64,000 bases of DNA from assembly GCA_015680685.1 (NCBI GenBank), contig MNCI01004027.1, positions 62,001-126,000 of the forward strand. Direction: 5' to 3'. Shown here one piece after another: positions 34,354-46,282 of this stretch. The notes below the pieces were generated by a model. The model was not told the DNA's origin. It made no database searches and was given only the letters and a program-made list of their open reading frames with translations. A program made the position numbers and the translations under genes. Position 1 is the stretch's first letter. Every line of letters starts with the position of its first letter. The DNA is from Gnetum montanum (Eukaryota; Streptophyta; Gnetopsida; Gnetales; Gnetaceae).

Positions 34354-34421
34354 TGATGAAGTGTATTGATTGGCTACGTTGATTGACATGCGTTGATGTA
34401 GCCCCATCGACATATCCCTGT
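34354..34421 (+). repeat. E7 5' LTR, first 68 bp (before the E5 insertion)
   Basis: Starts TGATGAAGTG, as expected for these LTRs, and ends in CCTGT, the duplication created by E5. The sequence resumes at 53636; together the two parts give about 877 bp, close to the 884 bp of the E5 LTR. Confidence 0.65.
34417..34421. repeat. Target-site duplication of E5, left copy (CCTGT)
   Basis: CCTGT abuts TGATGAGCGG of E5; the identical CCTGT at 53631-53635 abuts the other end. Confidence 0.85.
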
Positions 34422-35224
34422 TGATGAGCGGCAAGCTACCCGTATGCCCAACCATACAAATCACAAGCATTCACGTGCAACTCAATCAAATTCTGAAGAT
34501 TTCGAGCACTTATGCACACAGAATTCTAGCCATCAAAATTGTTGTTAGAGTGATCAATGTCCTCTCAACCTCACTTGTGACATTCTAGAACGATGGTTAA
34601 GTGAGACTAGGCATATGATTTTTTTTATATGTTTTATTTAATCTTCAATATCTAATTCTTCTAATATAGGGAGTGAAAGGCTAGATAATTTACTATACCA
34701 CTACTCTATCGCTCAACTACCCCTAGCATAACCAGCTAGTCCCACCCTCCGTGCACATCTTGAGTGTGTCCTAATCACTACTAGGTTGCCAGACGTTAAG
34801 CGTCACTAGGTTGTCAAGTGTCAGACATATGTTTAAGGTGGTCATGCTTATGTATTCTCGTGGACTATGAAAGTGTACTGTAACTATAAAGTGGTAACAA
34901 AAGCATTAAAATTATTACAGTAGTAAAATATTAATGCTTAAGTAATCTAGTTCGAATGCTGCAAGGAATGTCCAAAAAGCTCATCTTTATTGTCGTTCAT
35001 GCCAATGGGCTTAGGTACATTAGCGCTCGAATAAAGAGTTGTACACTGTTCGAACTCCTTCTGCGAGTACTTGGAAAATAATCTAACTCATGTGGAAATA
35101 AACTGCAAGATCTTCACTACAACTTTAACAAAAGGTGCCATAAATGCGACGGGTGCATGCATATTTATAGTAGAAAATGAACTCTGCATTGACAAGGCCA
35201 CATCAATGCCTGAAAAGATGTGTA
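34422..35224 (-). repeat. E5 3' LTR (type C), U3 start deleted
   Basis: Matches 45758-46282 plus 53272 onward until AAGATGTGT near 35216-35224, where it passes directly into the accessory ORF. About 100 bp of U3 and the polypurine tract are missing. Confidence 0.8.
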
Positions 35225-37458
35225 AGCATGGCCAGGTTTACATAATGAAGATTGGCTAGTTTCATATATTTCATGATTTCTTCAATTTGCAGCTCCTTGA
35301 GATAAATCTCAGCTTGGTTATAGGCGTTTAATCCATCAAAGATGGTTTGCCGTACCTCACCTCCTTTCCTGAGCTGTTGGAGGGCTTGATTCATCTTAGC
35401 CTTTATGACTTGGATTTCTTTCTCGTTAATTTCTTTTTGCAATCCCACTTGGTCCATGTAGTGACTTTTTACTTGTTTAAACTTGAGGGCCTCATTTTTC
35501 CAAGCGGCAATTTCAATCTTCTCACATTGGTGTTTACCCTAGTTAGCTTCTTCTACTGTTGGTGGATAAAATCTTTTATTTGTTGATTTTCGATACTAAT
35601 ATTGCACAGGCGATGAACTTCTACAGTCAACCGAACATTCTCCTGGTGAACCTCTGCCAAGTCCTTATTTAGATGATAAGAATGAGCTTCCATTAAGGAC
35701 TTTTCAAAGATCACCGACTCTCACTCGTACTCAACCTTTTGAAGCTTGGTTTGAAGCTATTGAAAAGCTTCATCTTTGGTGAGTTCATGGTTGAGTATAG
35801 CCAGATCAGCAAGTTGGGCCCTCAGTTGGGCAACTTCCATAGCTAAGTGTTGATTGTCTACTTGATCTGCTTCAAGTTGCCCCTCTAGGATGAGGCACTT
35901 GCCCTTTGTCGAGAGCAGCTCCGACTAGGTTACAGTGATGTTGTTTGGAAGGTCAAAGGCATCCGGAAGCGATTACCTGGTTCCCACCAATCTGTTCAAG
36001 AATTCTTCATGTTGTGCTGCATTGAATCTACTACGTTGAGTCCCTATAGATGTTTGTATATTTCTAAGTCCATGTACATTAGGTATAGGCGCTACAGGTG
36101 CATTGAAAGCCGTGGTGATCATATCAGCAACCATTTTTGCTGTGACTTCCTATCCTTGGTGCTACATTACCAGGATAGTTGCCCCCTCACCATCCTCTAA
36201 GCACACCAAGAAAGTAGTAGCATTTTCTAAAATTTCTAGAAATAATGGTTGGATTGTTAGAGAGCGCAGCGGAAAGCATTGACTTTTCCCTCTCTAACAA
36301 GCTTATAGATCAAGATACTTGTTCTAGATGGCTCAAGGCAGGGAAATACATAGAAGGGTCTCCACCACCATTGGTTCCCGCTTATTGCCCTTGTTGTTGT
36401 AGGAACAATTGTTGGATCTCACGTATGCACTCTACAACTGTGTCCGAGTCTGATCTTGTTGCTTGTGTAGGCGGTGGAGGTGGTTGTTGCTCTTCCTCCA
36501 TTCGTGTTGTGGCAAGTGTTTTATCTTTCATCATTTCACACCACGAGGCAACTGGGGCATGATGGAGTATGTCATTGGCATAGCATGCTATCCTTGCCCA
36601 TTTGCACAATTTTCTGATCAAGCAAGAAAAGGGAAAAGCTTGCCTTGCATGTTCATTTTCTGTGAATCGTTTCTTAATTTCCAAAAAAAGTAACTATGGA
36701 ACTTTGATAGGAAATTTTCCACTTAGAGTGGCACATGCACGAGTAGAGAAGGTGGTGATCTTACTAGGTCTTACCATTGGATTTAAGCAGTAAGATGTAA
36801 TTTTGGAGTAAACTCTCTCTACAGTGGTTAATGTGCCAAAATCCTTATGGTCTACCCCATAGCATCACTTGTTCCACTCCCCTTTCACCTTGGTGTTTTC
36901 TTGTTTTGGAATTTCTGCCACATCAACCCCAGTCTCAAGCAACCCAAGAGCTTGCACAATTGCCTCTATAGAGTAAGACACATGGATATCCTTGATTCTT
37001 ACTCATGTCCCTGACTGCTAATTCATCTAGAAGAGATAGGTTTCCCCTAGATACCATTCACCACTGGACATGATGATTGGCCACATAGGAGAATTTTGTA
37101 GCTAAGTTGTAACCTCTTCTGGTGCATTTTCTAAAAATGGTTTGAAGTTTAATTTTTGATGGACCTTTTGTTGTAGCTCTTTCAGCTTGATAGTGTCAAG
37201 GCAGGACTTGGTCAAAGTGACTTCAAGCCGTGGTGCTATTGCTGGAGTCTCATCCCTGTGTGATTGTTTTGTAGGGACTTCTTCTTTAGGAATTTGACGC
37301 ATAGATTGCACATTGAGTTCTTTGCGGAGAGGGCCAGTTGCATGTGAGCCCTCTGCATGCTCCTGAGGTCGTGTGTCCGATTCCCTTCCAATTCTAAGTC
37401 GCTTGTCTTGAGGTTGTGATAGTCCTTTTGCCCTTGGATGCCTCAGTTTAAGTGCCAT
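35225..37458 (-). pseudogene. E5 accessory ORF: plant-transposon-protein-like domain plus coiled coil
   Basis: Starts MALKLRHPRAKGLSQPQDK at 37458 and keeps a single minus-strand frame to about 35225 (about 740 codons), interrupted only by stops. A basic, Ser/Glu-rich N-terminus is followed by MWPIIMSSGEWYLGETYLFW, then LTTVERVYSKITSYCLNPMV, then FPFSCLIRKLCKWARIACYA. This order matches E1 and E7 and, from memory, the 'putative plant transposon protein' domain. After a Pro/Gln stretch (QQPPPPPTQATRSD) comes a long coiled-coil-like region (LILEGQLEADQVDNQHLAME; LQKEINEKEIQVIKAKMNQA). The C-terminus is cut by the deletion into the 3' LTR. Function unknown. Confidence 0.78.
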
Positions 37459-37889
37459 CTATAGTAACATCATACCCATGAATTAAAATGTGTGCGTGTT
37501 GCTCAAAATGGCTATAATATACCTTCCCATTATGGCTAGGCTATGATAGTGACATGTGCATCCTGTTTAATCTAAGGTGGTATAAACTATTACACATGGC
37601 TTCCCAAAGTGTAGTTGAAGGATTAAAAACAATGAAATATGATGAATTAAAACTAATTCTTTGATTAACCCTAAGAGGTGTTAAGTCTTTAATTATCCAT
37701 ACAATCACAATATACGGAATCATGGGCCCCCATGATGTAGAGCATACCTCCGATAGTAAAAGGGCGAAAGAATGATTGGATTTGGACAAATGGTAGGAAG
37801 GTTATGTGCCCAAGAAGGAGATTGGATGCAGAAAAAGTGAAAAACTACCCTAGCGTAATGAACAAATGGACAAAATTCAAAGGCATGAT

Positions 37890-37990
37890 GCACATATATA
37901 TAGGATTGTGAGCTGCATTGATGGGGTTGCGTAAACAAGGCTGTGTAAATGCATGGGGATGCGTATACAAGGCCTAGTTGATGCAACTAT
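37890..37990 (-). promoter_or_regulatory. Internal promoter candidate, E5
   Basis: On the element strand, CATCAACTAGGCC and CCCATCAATGCAGC motifs precede CCTATATATATGTGC. The type C LTR U3 uses similar CATCGACA/CATTGATG motifs before its own TATA. Confidence 0.42.
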
Positions 37991-38636
37991 CTAGCTATGT
38001 TGACCACTAATGACCGATGAATGAAAGGCCCAAATCTACGAATGTGAGTGCAAAATTGAAGTCATTCAAGAGCTTAGAGACCCGAGAACAGCATGAAACA
38101 AAGAGGAAGGGATGTTGGTTGCAAAAGAAGAGTCAAATTTGGGAGAACATCATAATATGGAGCTTAGGTGATGGAGAGCCTCATGATGGAAAACATAGAT
38201 ACGATCGACGAATTATATAAAAGGAATAGGAGATTAACAAGCAGAACCAAAGGATATGCAAGTGGGTCCTCCCCATAGCAAGATTTGGCCTTGTTTGCCC
38301 TTGTACATCTTCAACTTAGGAGTCTGTGAACCCCATAGTTAATTAATGGCCACTAAGAGTTAATACTCATATCCCCGAGAACCAACCAAAGGATTTACAA
38401 GTACTAGCAAACTAAGATACATGATCAAAACATGAAACCAGTAATGAGGTAAGTAACAAAGAGCAATTGATGAGGGGGAGAGTGTGTGGAATGGAGTTCC
38501 AAGGTTAAGATTGATAAAGTCCCTTTGTGAAGCATGTGGTTAAGTGACCTAATAAGAATCCGTTCCAGGTTTGGATCAAGCCCGACCATTTCTAGTAACA
38601 TCGCAATGATGGACTAATACCAACCCATTATCCAAG

Positions 38637-38780
38637 AGGTGTGCTTTGAATTCCCATTATTGTTTTTTTGTTTTTTTTTTGAATGGGAACCACACCATGT
38701 AAGGATATATTGGTTGGCCCAAGGGTGTGCTTTGAATTTCCATTATTGTTTATTTTTTCTTCAAATGGGAACCACACCAT
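38637..38780. repeat. Imperfect tandem duplication in E5 spacer
   Basis: Two copies of about 75 bp beginning GTGTGCTTTGAATT, each with a T-rich run and GGGAACCACACCATG. Single-copy equivalents occur in the E2 (13095-13160), E3 and E6 spacers. Confidence 0.7.
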
Positions 38781-39441
38781 GCAAGGACATCTTAGCTTCT
38801 TGTTATTTATCGACATGGAACGAGAAGGAATCCTTGAGATAAAAAATGCACAAGAGATCATAGGAGCATACGTAGTCCACCACATCCCCTTGAAGTCACA
38901 CCCTATTCCTTATGACTTGGATATTTCCCAAGTCCAGAATCCACCAAGGTCAAAGATTTATTAGAGTTGATTAACAGAAAAGGGACTATATTTCTCTTGA
39001 TCCTGGGGCATCATAGAAAAGTGTGAGTGGTCAGATGTCATGGATTGACTACCTGTTGCATGAAAGAAAGTATAACTTAGTTTTCTAAAACCAAAATGCT
39101 AAGGTAAGAACTAGATATCATAGGCAAACCATAATATGCAAACCACTGTTAGGAGCAACTATCACACCATTGCATCCTGTGGCAATAAGACAACTTATTA
39201 GCAAAAATAAATAAAGGAAAATAAAATAAAATATAATAAAATAGAACAAAACAACTAAAAATAGAATAAAGATAAATATATATATATAAAAGAAAAAGTA
39301 AGTAAGAATTGTTAAACGTACGAATGATGGTGTAAAACAAAAATGTGTAAAACAAAAAATATAGAAAGGAACTGAGAAGCCAGGTAAACTGTTTTAGCAT
39401 GGGTAGCGATCTCCCCCATGACTAAGCTTGGAGGAGGAGAT

Positions 39442-40700
39442 TCAAAAGATGAAATGTGGCCAACCACTTGGTGAAGTGGTAACAACACTGGTTTGGTGTA
39501 GTTCATGGAAGGGTTTCAATTGTTGTATGTTGATCAACTGCGTTCGTGTTGAATCTTCAGGTTTGTGTATCAGTAGGGCCCTAGATGGAAAGGTCTCAGA
39601 AATAATATAAGGTCCCTCCCATAGTGTTTGAAACTTAGTCCATTGTGACACATGTGTGGGGTTCCAATAGAGAACCTTATCTCCACGTTGAAATGTTACC
39701 TTTCGAATCCTAAGGTTATGACATTGTTTTTTATATGCCTTATGCATCTCATTTAATGATAGGGCTACTAATCGATTCTCATCTAGCACATTCAAGTTGA
39801 TGAGCCATTCTCATTGTGCTAGGGGTAAGTCAAGACTTAAGTCACTTGCAGTGGATAGTGTTTAGAGGTATGCCTGAATCAAGAGTGTTGGTAGTTTTTT
39901 GTACACCAACTCGTAAGGGGAGTAGCTTATAGAAAGTTTGCATGTTGAGCAGTAGGCCCAGAGGGCGTCGTTAAGTTTTGTGCTCTAATCCCTCCTATAT
40001 TTGCTAATTGTCCTAGTGAGGATCTTTGTAATCTCCTAGTTTGTGAGTTCGGCTTGTCCATTGGCTTGGGGGTGATAGGGTGTTGTTAGTTTATTTTCTA
40101 CCCCTAAACGTTTCATGAGTTTACGAAAAGTAGCACCCGTGAAGTGAGCACCATTATCTAAAATGAGTGCACGTAGCACACCAAACCTATTCATGATTTG
40201 CTGTCGAACAAACTGTGTAACCGTGGTTGAGAAACAGTCGGTGATAGCTGTTGCTTCTGCCCACTTTGTACAATAGTCCACTGTGACAATAATGTATGAC
40301 TTCCTATTTGACATGGGTGTGATGGGGCCCATGAAGTTGATGCCCAAAATTTCAAAGGGCTCTAGTGGTTGAATTCACTATTGAGGTCCCTCCATTCTTA
40401 TCATCATCCCACTATCTCTTGGACATTAATCACAAGAGCAGACTAACAATTGAGCATCTTGGAAGAGTGTAGGCCAGTAGTATCTTGCAAGCAAGATCTT
40501 AATGGCTGTGTGCCTTCTTGCATAATAGCCCCCACAAGGATCCTCATGAGCATCTTAGAGGACATGCAGTTGATCTACATCAGGGATGCACCATCGAACC
40601 AAGCCATTTGCATACACCTTGCAAAGGTGTCCATTGATTTCCATCAAGTGCTTGGCTCTGTGAAGAAATGATTGTTTCTTTCGATGATCCAACTCCTTTG
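39442..40700 (-). pseudogene. E5 integrase
   Basis: The catalytic core at 40347-40036 is open and carries VDYCTKWAEA, LDNGAHF and NGQAELTN. The three acidic residues are intact, with 35 residues between the second Asp and the Glu (DD35E). The C-terminal domain at 39795-39442 reads MHKAYKKQCHNLRIRKVTFQ, then RGDKVLYWNPTHVSQWTKFQ, then the tail LINIQQLKPFHEL. The zinc-binding N-terminus upstream is degraded. Integrase would insert the cDNA into nuclear DNA and make the 5-bp duplications seen here. No chromodomain was recognised. Confidence 0.85.
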
Positions 40701-40849
40701 GTAGCTCTTGTGTAAGAAGATAGGTAAGGATGTTGCCAAACCAATTTGATCTTGTGGGTGCCTCCTTTGCAATTGCTCCAGCAAAGAGGAGTTCATCTGA
40801 AAATCGGTCAGAGAGTGAGATCTCCTCCTCTATGCTATCCCATCGTACC

Positions 40850-41260
40850 TAAGACAAATGATCAGCAACCACATTCTCAGTTCCCTTTTTGTCTACCATA
40901 GTAAGATCAAATTCTTGAAGGACCACGAGCCACCGTATGACACAGGGGCTCACCATTATTTTTTTCATAAGGAACAGGATGGCACTATGGTCCATCTGTA
41001 CAAACACCTTGTATCCAAGCACATAGTGTCAGAACTTTTCCAAGGTGAATACCACTTTCATTAATTCCTTTTTTATGGTGGTGTAATTTAGCTAAGCACC
41101 CACAACACTTTAGCTTCATAGTGGATGTAATATGGACGTTTTTGGTCATCCAATTGCATTATTATGGCTCAGACGTATCTGTCATGATGTGAAATGGTTT
41201 TGACCAATCGAGTGCTCATAGAATTAGAGTCTCTATGAGTTTTTTCTTTAGCATTTGGAA
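40850..41260 (-). pseudogene. E5 RNase H
   Basis: Minus-strand reading includes LEKF-x-HYVLGYKVFVQMDH and, at the end, DKKGTENVVADHLS (about 40900-40855), typical of the gypsy RNase H. Several stops interrupt it. RNase H removes the RNA template and cuts the polypurine primers. Confidence 0.72.
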
Positions 41261-41499
41261 TGAAAATTCACATTCCCTAGTCCAGACAAATGGATCGTCT
41301 TTCTTTGTCAGCTTCACCAATGGCTTGGCAATCTTCAAGAAATTCTCAATGAAGCGCTAGTAGTAACTAGTGTGTCCAAGGAATGACCAAACATCCCTTA
41401 CAATTCCTAGCTAGCTAGTAATTCCTTGAATAACCCTAATTTTCTTAGGATCCACTCCAATCCTTGCTTGTAAAATCTGATGCCCCAAAATAATGCCTT

Positions 41500-42140
41500 C
41501 TTGGACCATTAGGTGGATCTTTTGCCAGTTGAGCTGTAAGTTAGTTTCTACACATTGCTTCAAAACCTGCTCAAGGCAGTCCAAGGCTTACTCGAATGTT
41601 GCTCCTAGGTGGAGAATTCATCCATAAAAACTTCTACACCATTATCGATTTTCTGCTGGAAGATGCTGAGGAAAAGGCATTGGAAGGTTTTGGGCACATT
41701 ACACAGGCCAAAGGGCATCTTCCTGTATGCAAAATTCCTTTAAGGACTTGTAAACATTGTCTTGGCCTGGTCCTCTGGTGCAATCTAGATTTGGTTATAG
41801 CCACTATAACTATCTAGGAAGCTGTAGTAACAATGCCCTAAAATGGTATCCAACACCTAGTACACAAATGGAAGTGGAAAATGATCCTTAAATGTTGCCA
41901 TATTTAGTAATGAAAAATCGATACAAACTCTCCATTTTCCATCCTTTTTCGGCACAATAATGAGTGGGCTGATCCACTCGTTATCCACAATGAGGTAGAT
42001 GAATCCCACCTTCAGCAATTGCTTAATTTCATCCTTGATGATTTGTTTAAGTTTGGGATTCAATCATCTTTGTGGCTGTTGTCATGGCTTCATGGAAGGG
42101 TCGATATAGATTCAATGTTGACATACCCTAGGATCAATCC
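41500..42140 (-). pseudogene. E5 reverse transcriptase
   Basis: Starts with MNPKLKQIIKDEIKQLLKVG and WISPLIIVPKKDGKWRVCID (42063-41857), then further RT blocks with stops. The catalytic motif is GVEVFMDEFS at 41640-41611, where the usual F-M-D-D has become F-M-D-E. The frame is shared with protease and integrase. Confidence 0.85.
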
Positions 42141-42582
42141 CTGTCAACTCAAGATATGACCATGCGAAGGCAGTTAACCACTTGTTCACCATCCTTAGCA
42201 ACTTCCTTTTTTTCTCTAGAGCAAGAGTGGCATTGATTATTACCAGCTTACCATTCTATAAGAATGCATATTCTAGATTGGCCAATAAGGGTTTTAGTTC
42301 TAGGGGCTCATGTTTAAAGCTTTCAGGGATCTACAGCTTTCCCCAGTCAATATCATCATTAGTAGTGGAAAGTTGTTGATGGACCTATTCTAGTTTGTCC
42401 ATGCTCCCCATATAGGCACATACAAGGCTGTTAAAGGATTCCATGCATAGGGTGTTGCTATCAAAATCAGCGGTTAGCCACTGGGTGCCTTCTTGGTTAG
42501 TGGTTGCTATGTACAAGCATCATTGAATTTTTGATTCAATGACACACCAACTGCATGCTTGAATGGATGCCTACTTAATGGA

Positions 42583-43010
42583 CTAGAGTTGTTGCACACA
42601 GTTGCACCCAGAGTCATTGTATGCAATGCATGGAACACACTTCTTATAGATCTTCTTGAAAGGATTTTCCTTAGAAATTTCAAGGAAGAGATCTCGAAGT
42701 CCCAAATGTGCATCAATCGTGCTGAGCCATGCTCTTCCCATTATAATCAGGAAGTCCCCCTTCCAATTATTGACACGGATTACCAAGAAATCAATAGGGT
42801 AGGACCACCCACAAATGGTGGTCATAATATATTCTACCAATCCCAAGGAAATATTAATGGATTAGTCTACCAACTTGAGCTGAATGTTGCTTTTCTTCAA
42901 CGGGGGTAGGTTCTAAGTTTTGTACATATCATGTGAAATTAGGTTAACACTTGACCCTGAATCCAAAAGAGATTTGCATGGCTTGTTTCTTGCTACCTAA
43001 AGGTATATGA
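42583..43010 (-). pseudogene. E5 retropepsin (protease)
   Basis: DSG at 42963-42955 in the context LDSGSSVNLIS, followed by MGLVEYIMTTICGWSYPIDF and LIIMGRAWLSTIDAHLGLRD (42846-42583). Aspartic protease of the gag-pol polyprotein. Confidence 0.82.
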
Positions 43011-43249
43011 GGGGGCTTTTTGGATTAGATAATTTCTAAGGAAGATGACCCACCTTTATCTAGTCTATCATAGCATGTGTTAACATGACGACTTGCACTT
43101 TGGAAGGTGCTTGGTTTGAAGGTCACTTGAAGGATTGAGTGTCAAAGACAATTGAAGATGCAGGGGCACTGGCCGTAGGTGAGTGTGAGGGTGTTTTTAG
43201 GTTATTAGGCTAGAAAAAGGGATGTTTTCATGGTTTTGATTTTGACCTG

Positions 43250-45595
43250 CTCAGCTGAGAAGCTGATTGTAAATTGATGGCCCTTGTGGCATTACATTGT
43301 TATGGCTGTGGAGGTATCTCTCCATAAATGGGTGGAGCAGGAGGTAGTTGAGTTCTGGGTTGATGAATAGGTATGGCAGAAGAAGATGACAAAGAATAGT
43401 GCAGATGTGGGTTTTCTCCCGTAGGTGAAAGAGATTGGGTCCAGAATTATTCTGGAGGATAGTAATGACTTTGGAAGGTTGCATGACTAGAAGAGTCTCG
43501 CAGGGAGATTTGTTGTTGAACATAGTACCCATAAGGATTCGACTGTCGATAAGGGTATTGCTACCTTGGGGGTGGCATCCCCCATGATTATGGATGCTAC
43601 CATTGTTGGTAGTGCTCATATGGTTGTGGCAGAGCTCCACTTGGATAATATTCCTATTGCTGGTGGAACTACCTGGAATTGCCTTGGGGATAAGGTAATC
43701 TTCGAGGTGTTTGCCTTTTTGCTAAGTGAGGATTTAGAGCATACACCCCAAACTCTTGCAAATGTAACACCATGGGGCAACATCCCTTAGGATGTTCATA
43801 TTAGCATATGTGACATCCATCTTCTTCCTCAATGTCAGAGTCTACAAGTTGTTCTATAGCAGCAACTTTGCACTTACCTTTGTGGTAGGCACATTCAGCT
43901 TCTTTTCTCCTTTGTCGATCCTGATCATTACTCTATTCTTTGGATTCTTCTACGATTTTTAGAACACTTTGGAGTTTTTCATCTAAAGAATCCCACATCT
44001 TATCCACCTTGGCTGAAATTTCATAAGAGAATTTTTGTATGGGCAAGGTCTTCCTATTCACCACTTAATCCAGTGGTGATTCCTCCTCATCTTCATAGAA
44101 TCGGACTTCCCTCTTTCGGTCGGAAGGGTCCCAATTATATTCCTTTTCACTTTTCTACTTCCTTAGTTCTCCCTCTTCCTTGGCCACCTACCTAATTAAT
44201 CGCTAAAGCTGATGAGCCCTTAACTCAGATGGTCGTCCTTAAGCATAAACACCAAGGGTCTTTCTTATTTCAAAACGGAGCCCATCTATGATATGGCAGA
44301 GCTGTTCCCATTGAGAGTAGCCATGAATAGGGCATCAGTGCAATGACGAGTAATATTGCCCATGGCTACATCCAAGGGTTTGTGGCTACCTTGCTTCCAC
44401 CCCTGAATTTTTCATCTCAGATTAGACACTCTAGAGTAAGTTTGGTATTTGTCATTGAAGAGCTCCAACATCGTACTCCATCACCTAATTGATTTTAGCT
44501 CCAAAGACTGGTACCAACTTTCTGCTTCCTTGATGAGTGTTTAGGGGAAGAACTTGAGTTTCTACCATTCATTTTCAATATTCTGCAAGGTGCAGGCATT
44601 ATGAAATGCTTACAAGTGAGTCTACGGATCACAATTATATTCCCCTTCAAATCTAGGGATGTTGTTCATATTAAGGTGCTTGATTCGACTATCTCTTAAG
44701 TGCCTGGTAGGTATTTGAACTACCTCTGCTATGTTGAGCATGTTTCAAGTGGCAAGCAAGGGTTCATCAAAGTCATGGTCTTGATGATAACCATGGTGTC
44801 TATGATGGTCTTTGCTACCTCTCCTTTCGTGATGGTGAGCCTCCTATGATTGCCCATGCCCTTGGTCATGATGTCCCCATCGGCCTCCTCGATCATGTTA
44901 GTCTCTACGATCATCATCATCACGATCTCTTCTACGACGATTATGATTAGAGTCAAAACTTGATGAAGATAAGGTGGAATGAGAGGACGAAGAAGAGGGG
45001 GGAGAATTGCCACCCCCACGATGTCGATCACCTCCTCTCCATGATGATGGCCTTGATCTTGTCATCCATCTTCACCTTTGCCATGATCTCCTCCCTGAGA
45101 TCCCTCATCATCCTAGGACTACCAGTTGTTTGATCCTTTACTCTATATGAAAAATCATATTTTTTGATGTGGGGGAGGAGATTCAAAGGAACAAAAACCA
45201 CAAGAAACAAGTTCCTCATCATCGTGTTGGTCCTATAGGAAAAAAGGGTTACTGAACTATTTTCCCTTTGCTTGTTCATGGAATTTTCCCTATTGCTAGT
45301 CTCATTTATGCTGTGCCTCATTTGGATGATAGTCTTGATAATCGTGATCCTTCATAATGTACTCCACACTTTGGTCTTGAATGCCTAATCTAGTGAGAGT
45401 TTGGAGTAGCATTCCAGGAATTGATTGATCAGGGGGTAGTATAAGGTTGCCCTCCATGTCCTTCCATCACATCTACTCATCTTGATGTAGGATGAAGGTG
45501 AAGTTGGGTATATACTCATTCGGATGAGTATATATCACCCAACATTCCTAGGGCACTTGTGGGTTGGTTCTATCTCTCCTGTGAGAAGAAGACAT
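43250..45595 (-). pseudogene. E5 gag (broken, with frameshifts)
   Basis: An ATG at 45595 (MSSSHRRDR) matches the start of E3/E6 gag. The capsid core near 44560-44280 (LIKEAESWYQSLELKSIR, then LELFNDKYQTYSRVSNLR) and the nucleocapsid CHIC-stop-YEHPKGCCP near 43800 are recognisable. The Tyr/Pro/Gln-rich tail follows. Pieces lie in more than one frame, so this copy has indels as well as stops. Confidence 0.78.
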
Positions 45596-45738
45596 AATGG
45601 TGTTAAACAACAAATAACTTGTTGTGCCTTAGTCTTACCTAAGTTGCCTAGCGTGCGTAGATTTTGATGTAATGGGTCTGTTCTAATGAAGTGAGTGATG
45701 ATCTTACTAAGGCTAGATAGCGCACATAATACTAACAG

Positions 45739-45756
45739 TCCCTGATAATGATGCTA
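45739..45756 (-). other. E5 primer-binding site (tRNA-Asp type, decayed)
   Basis: TCCCTGATAATGATGCTA on the plus strand, next to the 5' LTR. It is clearly more diverged from the tRNA-Asp end than the E6 site. Confidence 0.7.
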
Positions 45757-45757
45757 A

Positions 45758-46282
45758 TGATGAGCAACGAGGTACCCCTATGCCCAACTATATGAATCAC
45801 AAGCATTCATGTGTGACTCGGTTGAATTTCGAAGACTGCGAGCACTTACGCACATAGAATTCTAGCCATCAAAATCCTAGTTAGAGCGATCATTGTCTTG
45901 TCAACCTCACTTGTGACATTCTAGAATGATGGTTAATTGAGACTGAGGCATATGATTTTTTTATATGTTTTCTTTTATCTTTAATATCTAATTCTTCTAA
46001 TATAGGGAGTGAAAGGCTAGATAATTTAAGATTCCACTACTTTATTGCTTGACTACCCCTAGCATAAGTAGTCAATCCCACCCTCCATGCACATCTCGAG
46101 CATGTCCTAATCACTATTGGGTTGCTAGACGTCAAGCATCACTGGGTTATCAAGTATCAGACATATGTTTGAGGTGGTTGTGCTTATGTGTTCTCATGGA
46201 CTATGAAAGTGTATTGTAACTATAAAGTGATAACAAAAGCATTAAAATTATTAAAGTATTAAAATATTAATGCTTAAGTAAT
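45758..46282 (-). repeat. E5 5' LTR (type C), part before the E6 insertion
   Basis: Starts TGATGAGCAACGAGGTACCC and runs to GTAAT, where E6 begins. The sequence continues at 53272 exactly as in the uninterrupted 3' LTR (CTTAAGTAATCTAGTTCGAA near 34936). Confidence 0.88.
46278..46282. repeat. Target-site duplication of E6, left copy (GTAAT)
   Basis: GTAAT precedes E6; the second copy is at 53267-53271. The unoccupied site in the E5 3' LTR has a single GTAAT. Confidence 0.93.

Larger units (their letters stand above)
37459..39410 (-). other. E5 spacer between integrase and accessory ORF
   Basis: Non-coding. It holds the internal promoter candidate (TATA at about 37896-37905), a polypurine-like tract (GCCCCCATGA at 37726-37735) and the hairpin block (TGGGTCCTCCCCA at 38263-38275). 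At 38637-38780 an imperfect ~75 bp tandem duplication repeats GTGTGCTTTGAATTYCCATT and GGGAACCACACCATG. A-rich simple sequence lies at 39190-39300. Confidence 0.6.
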
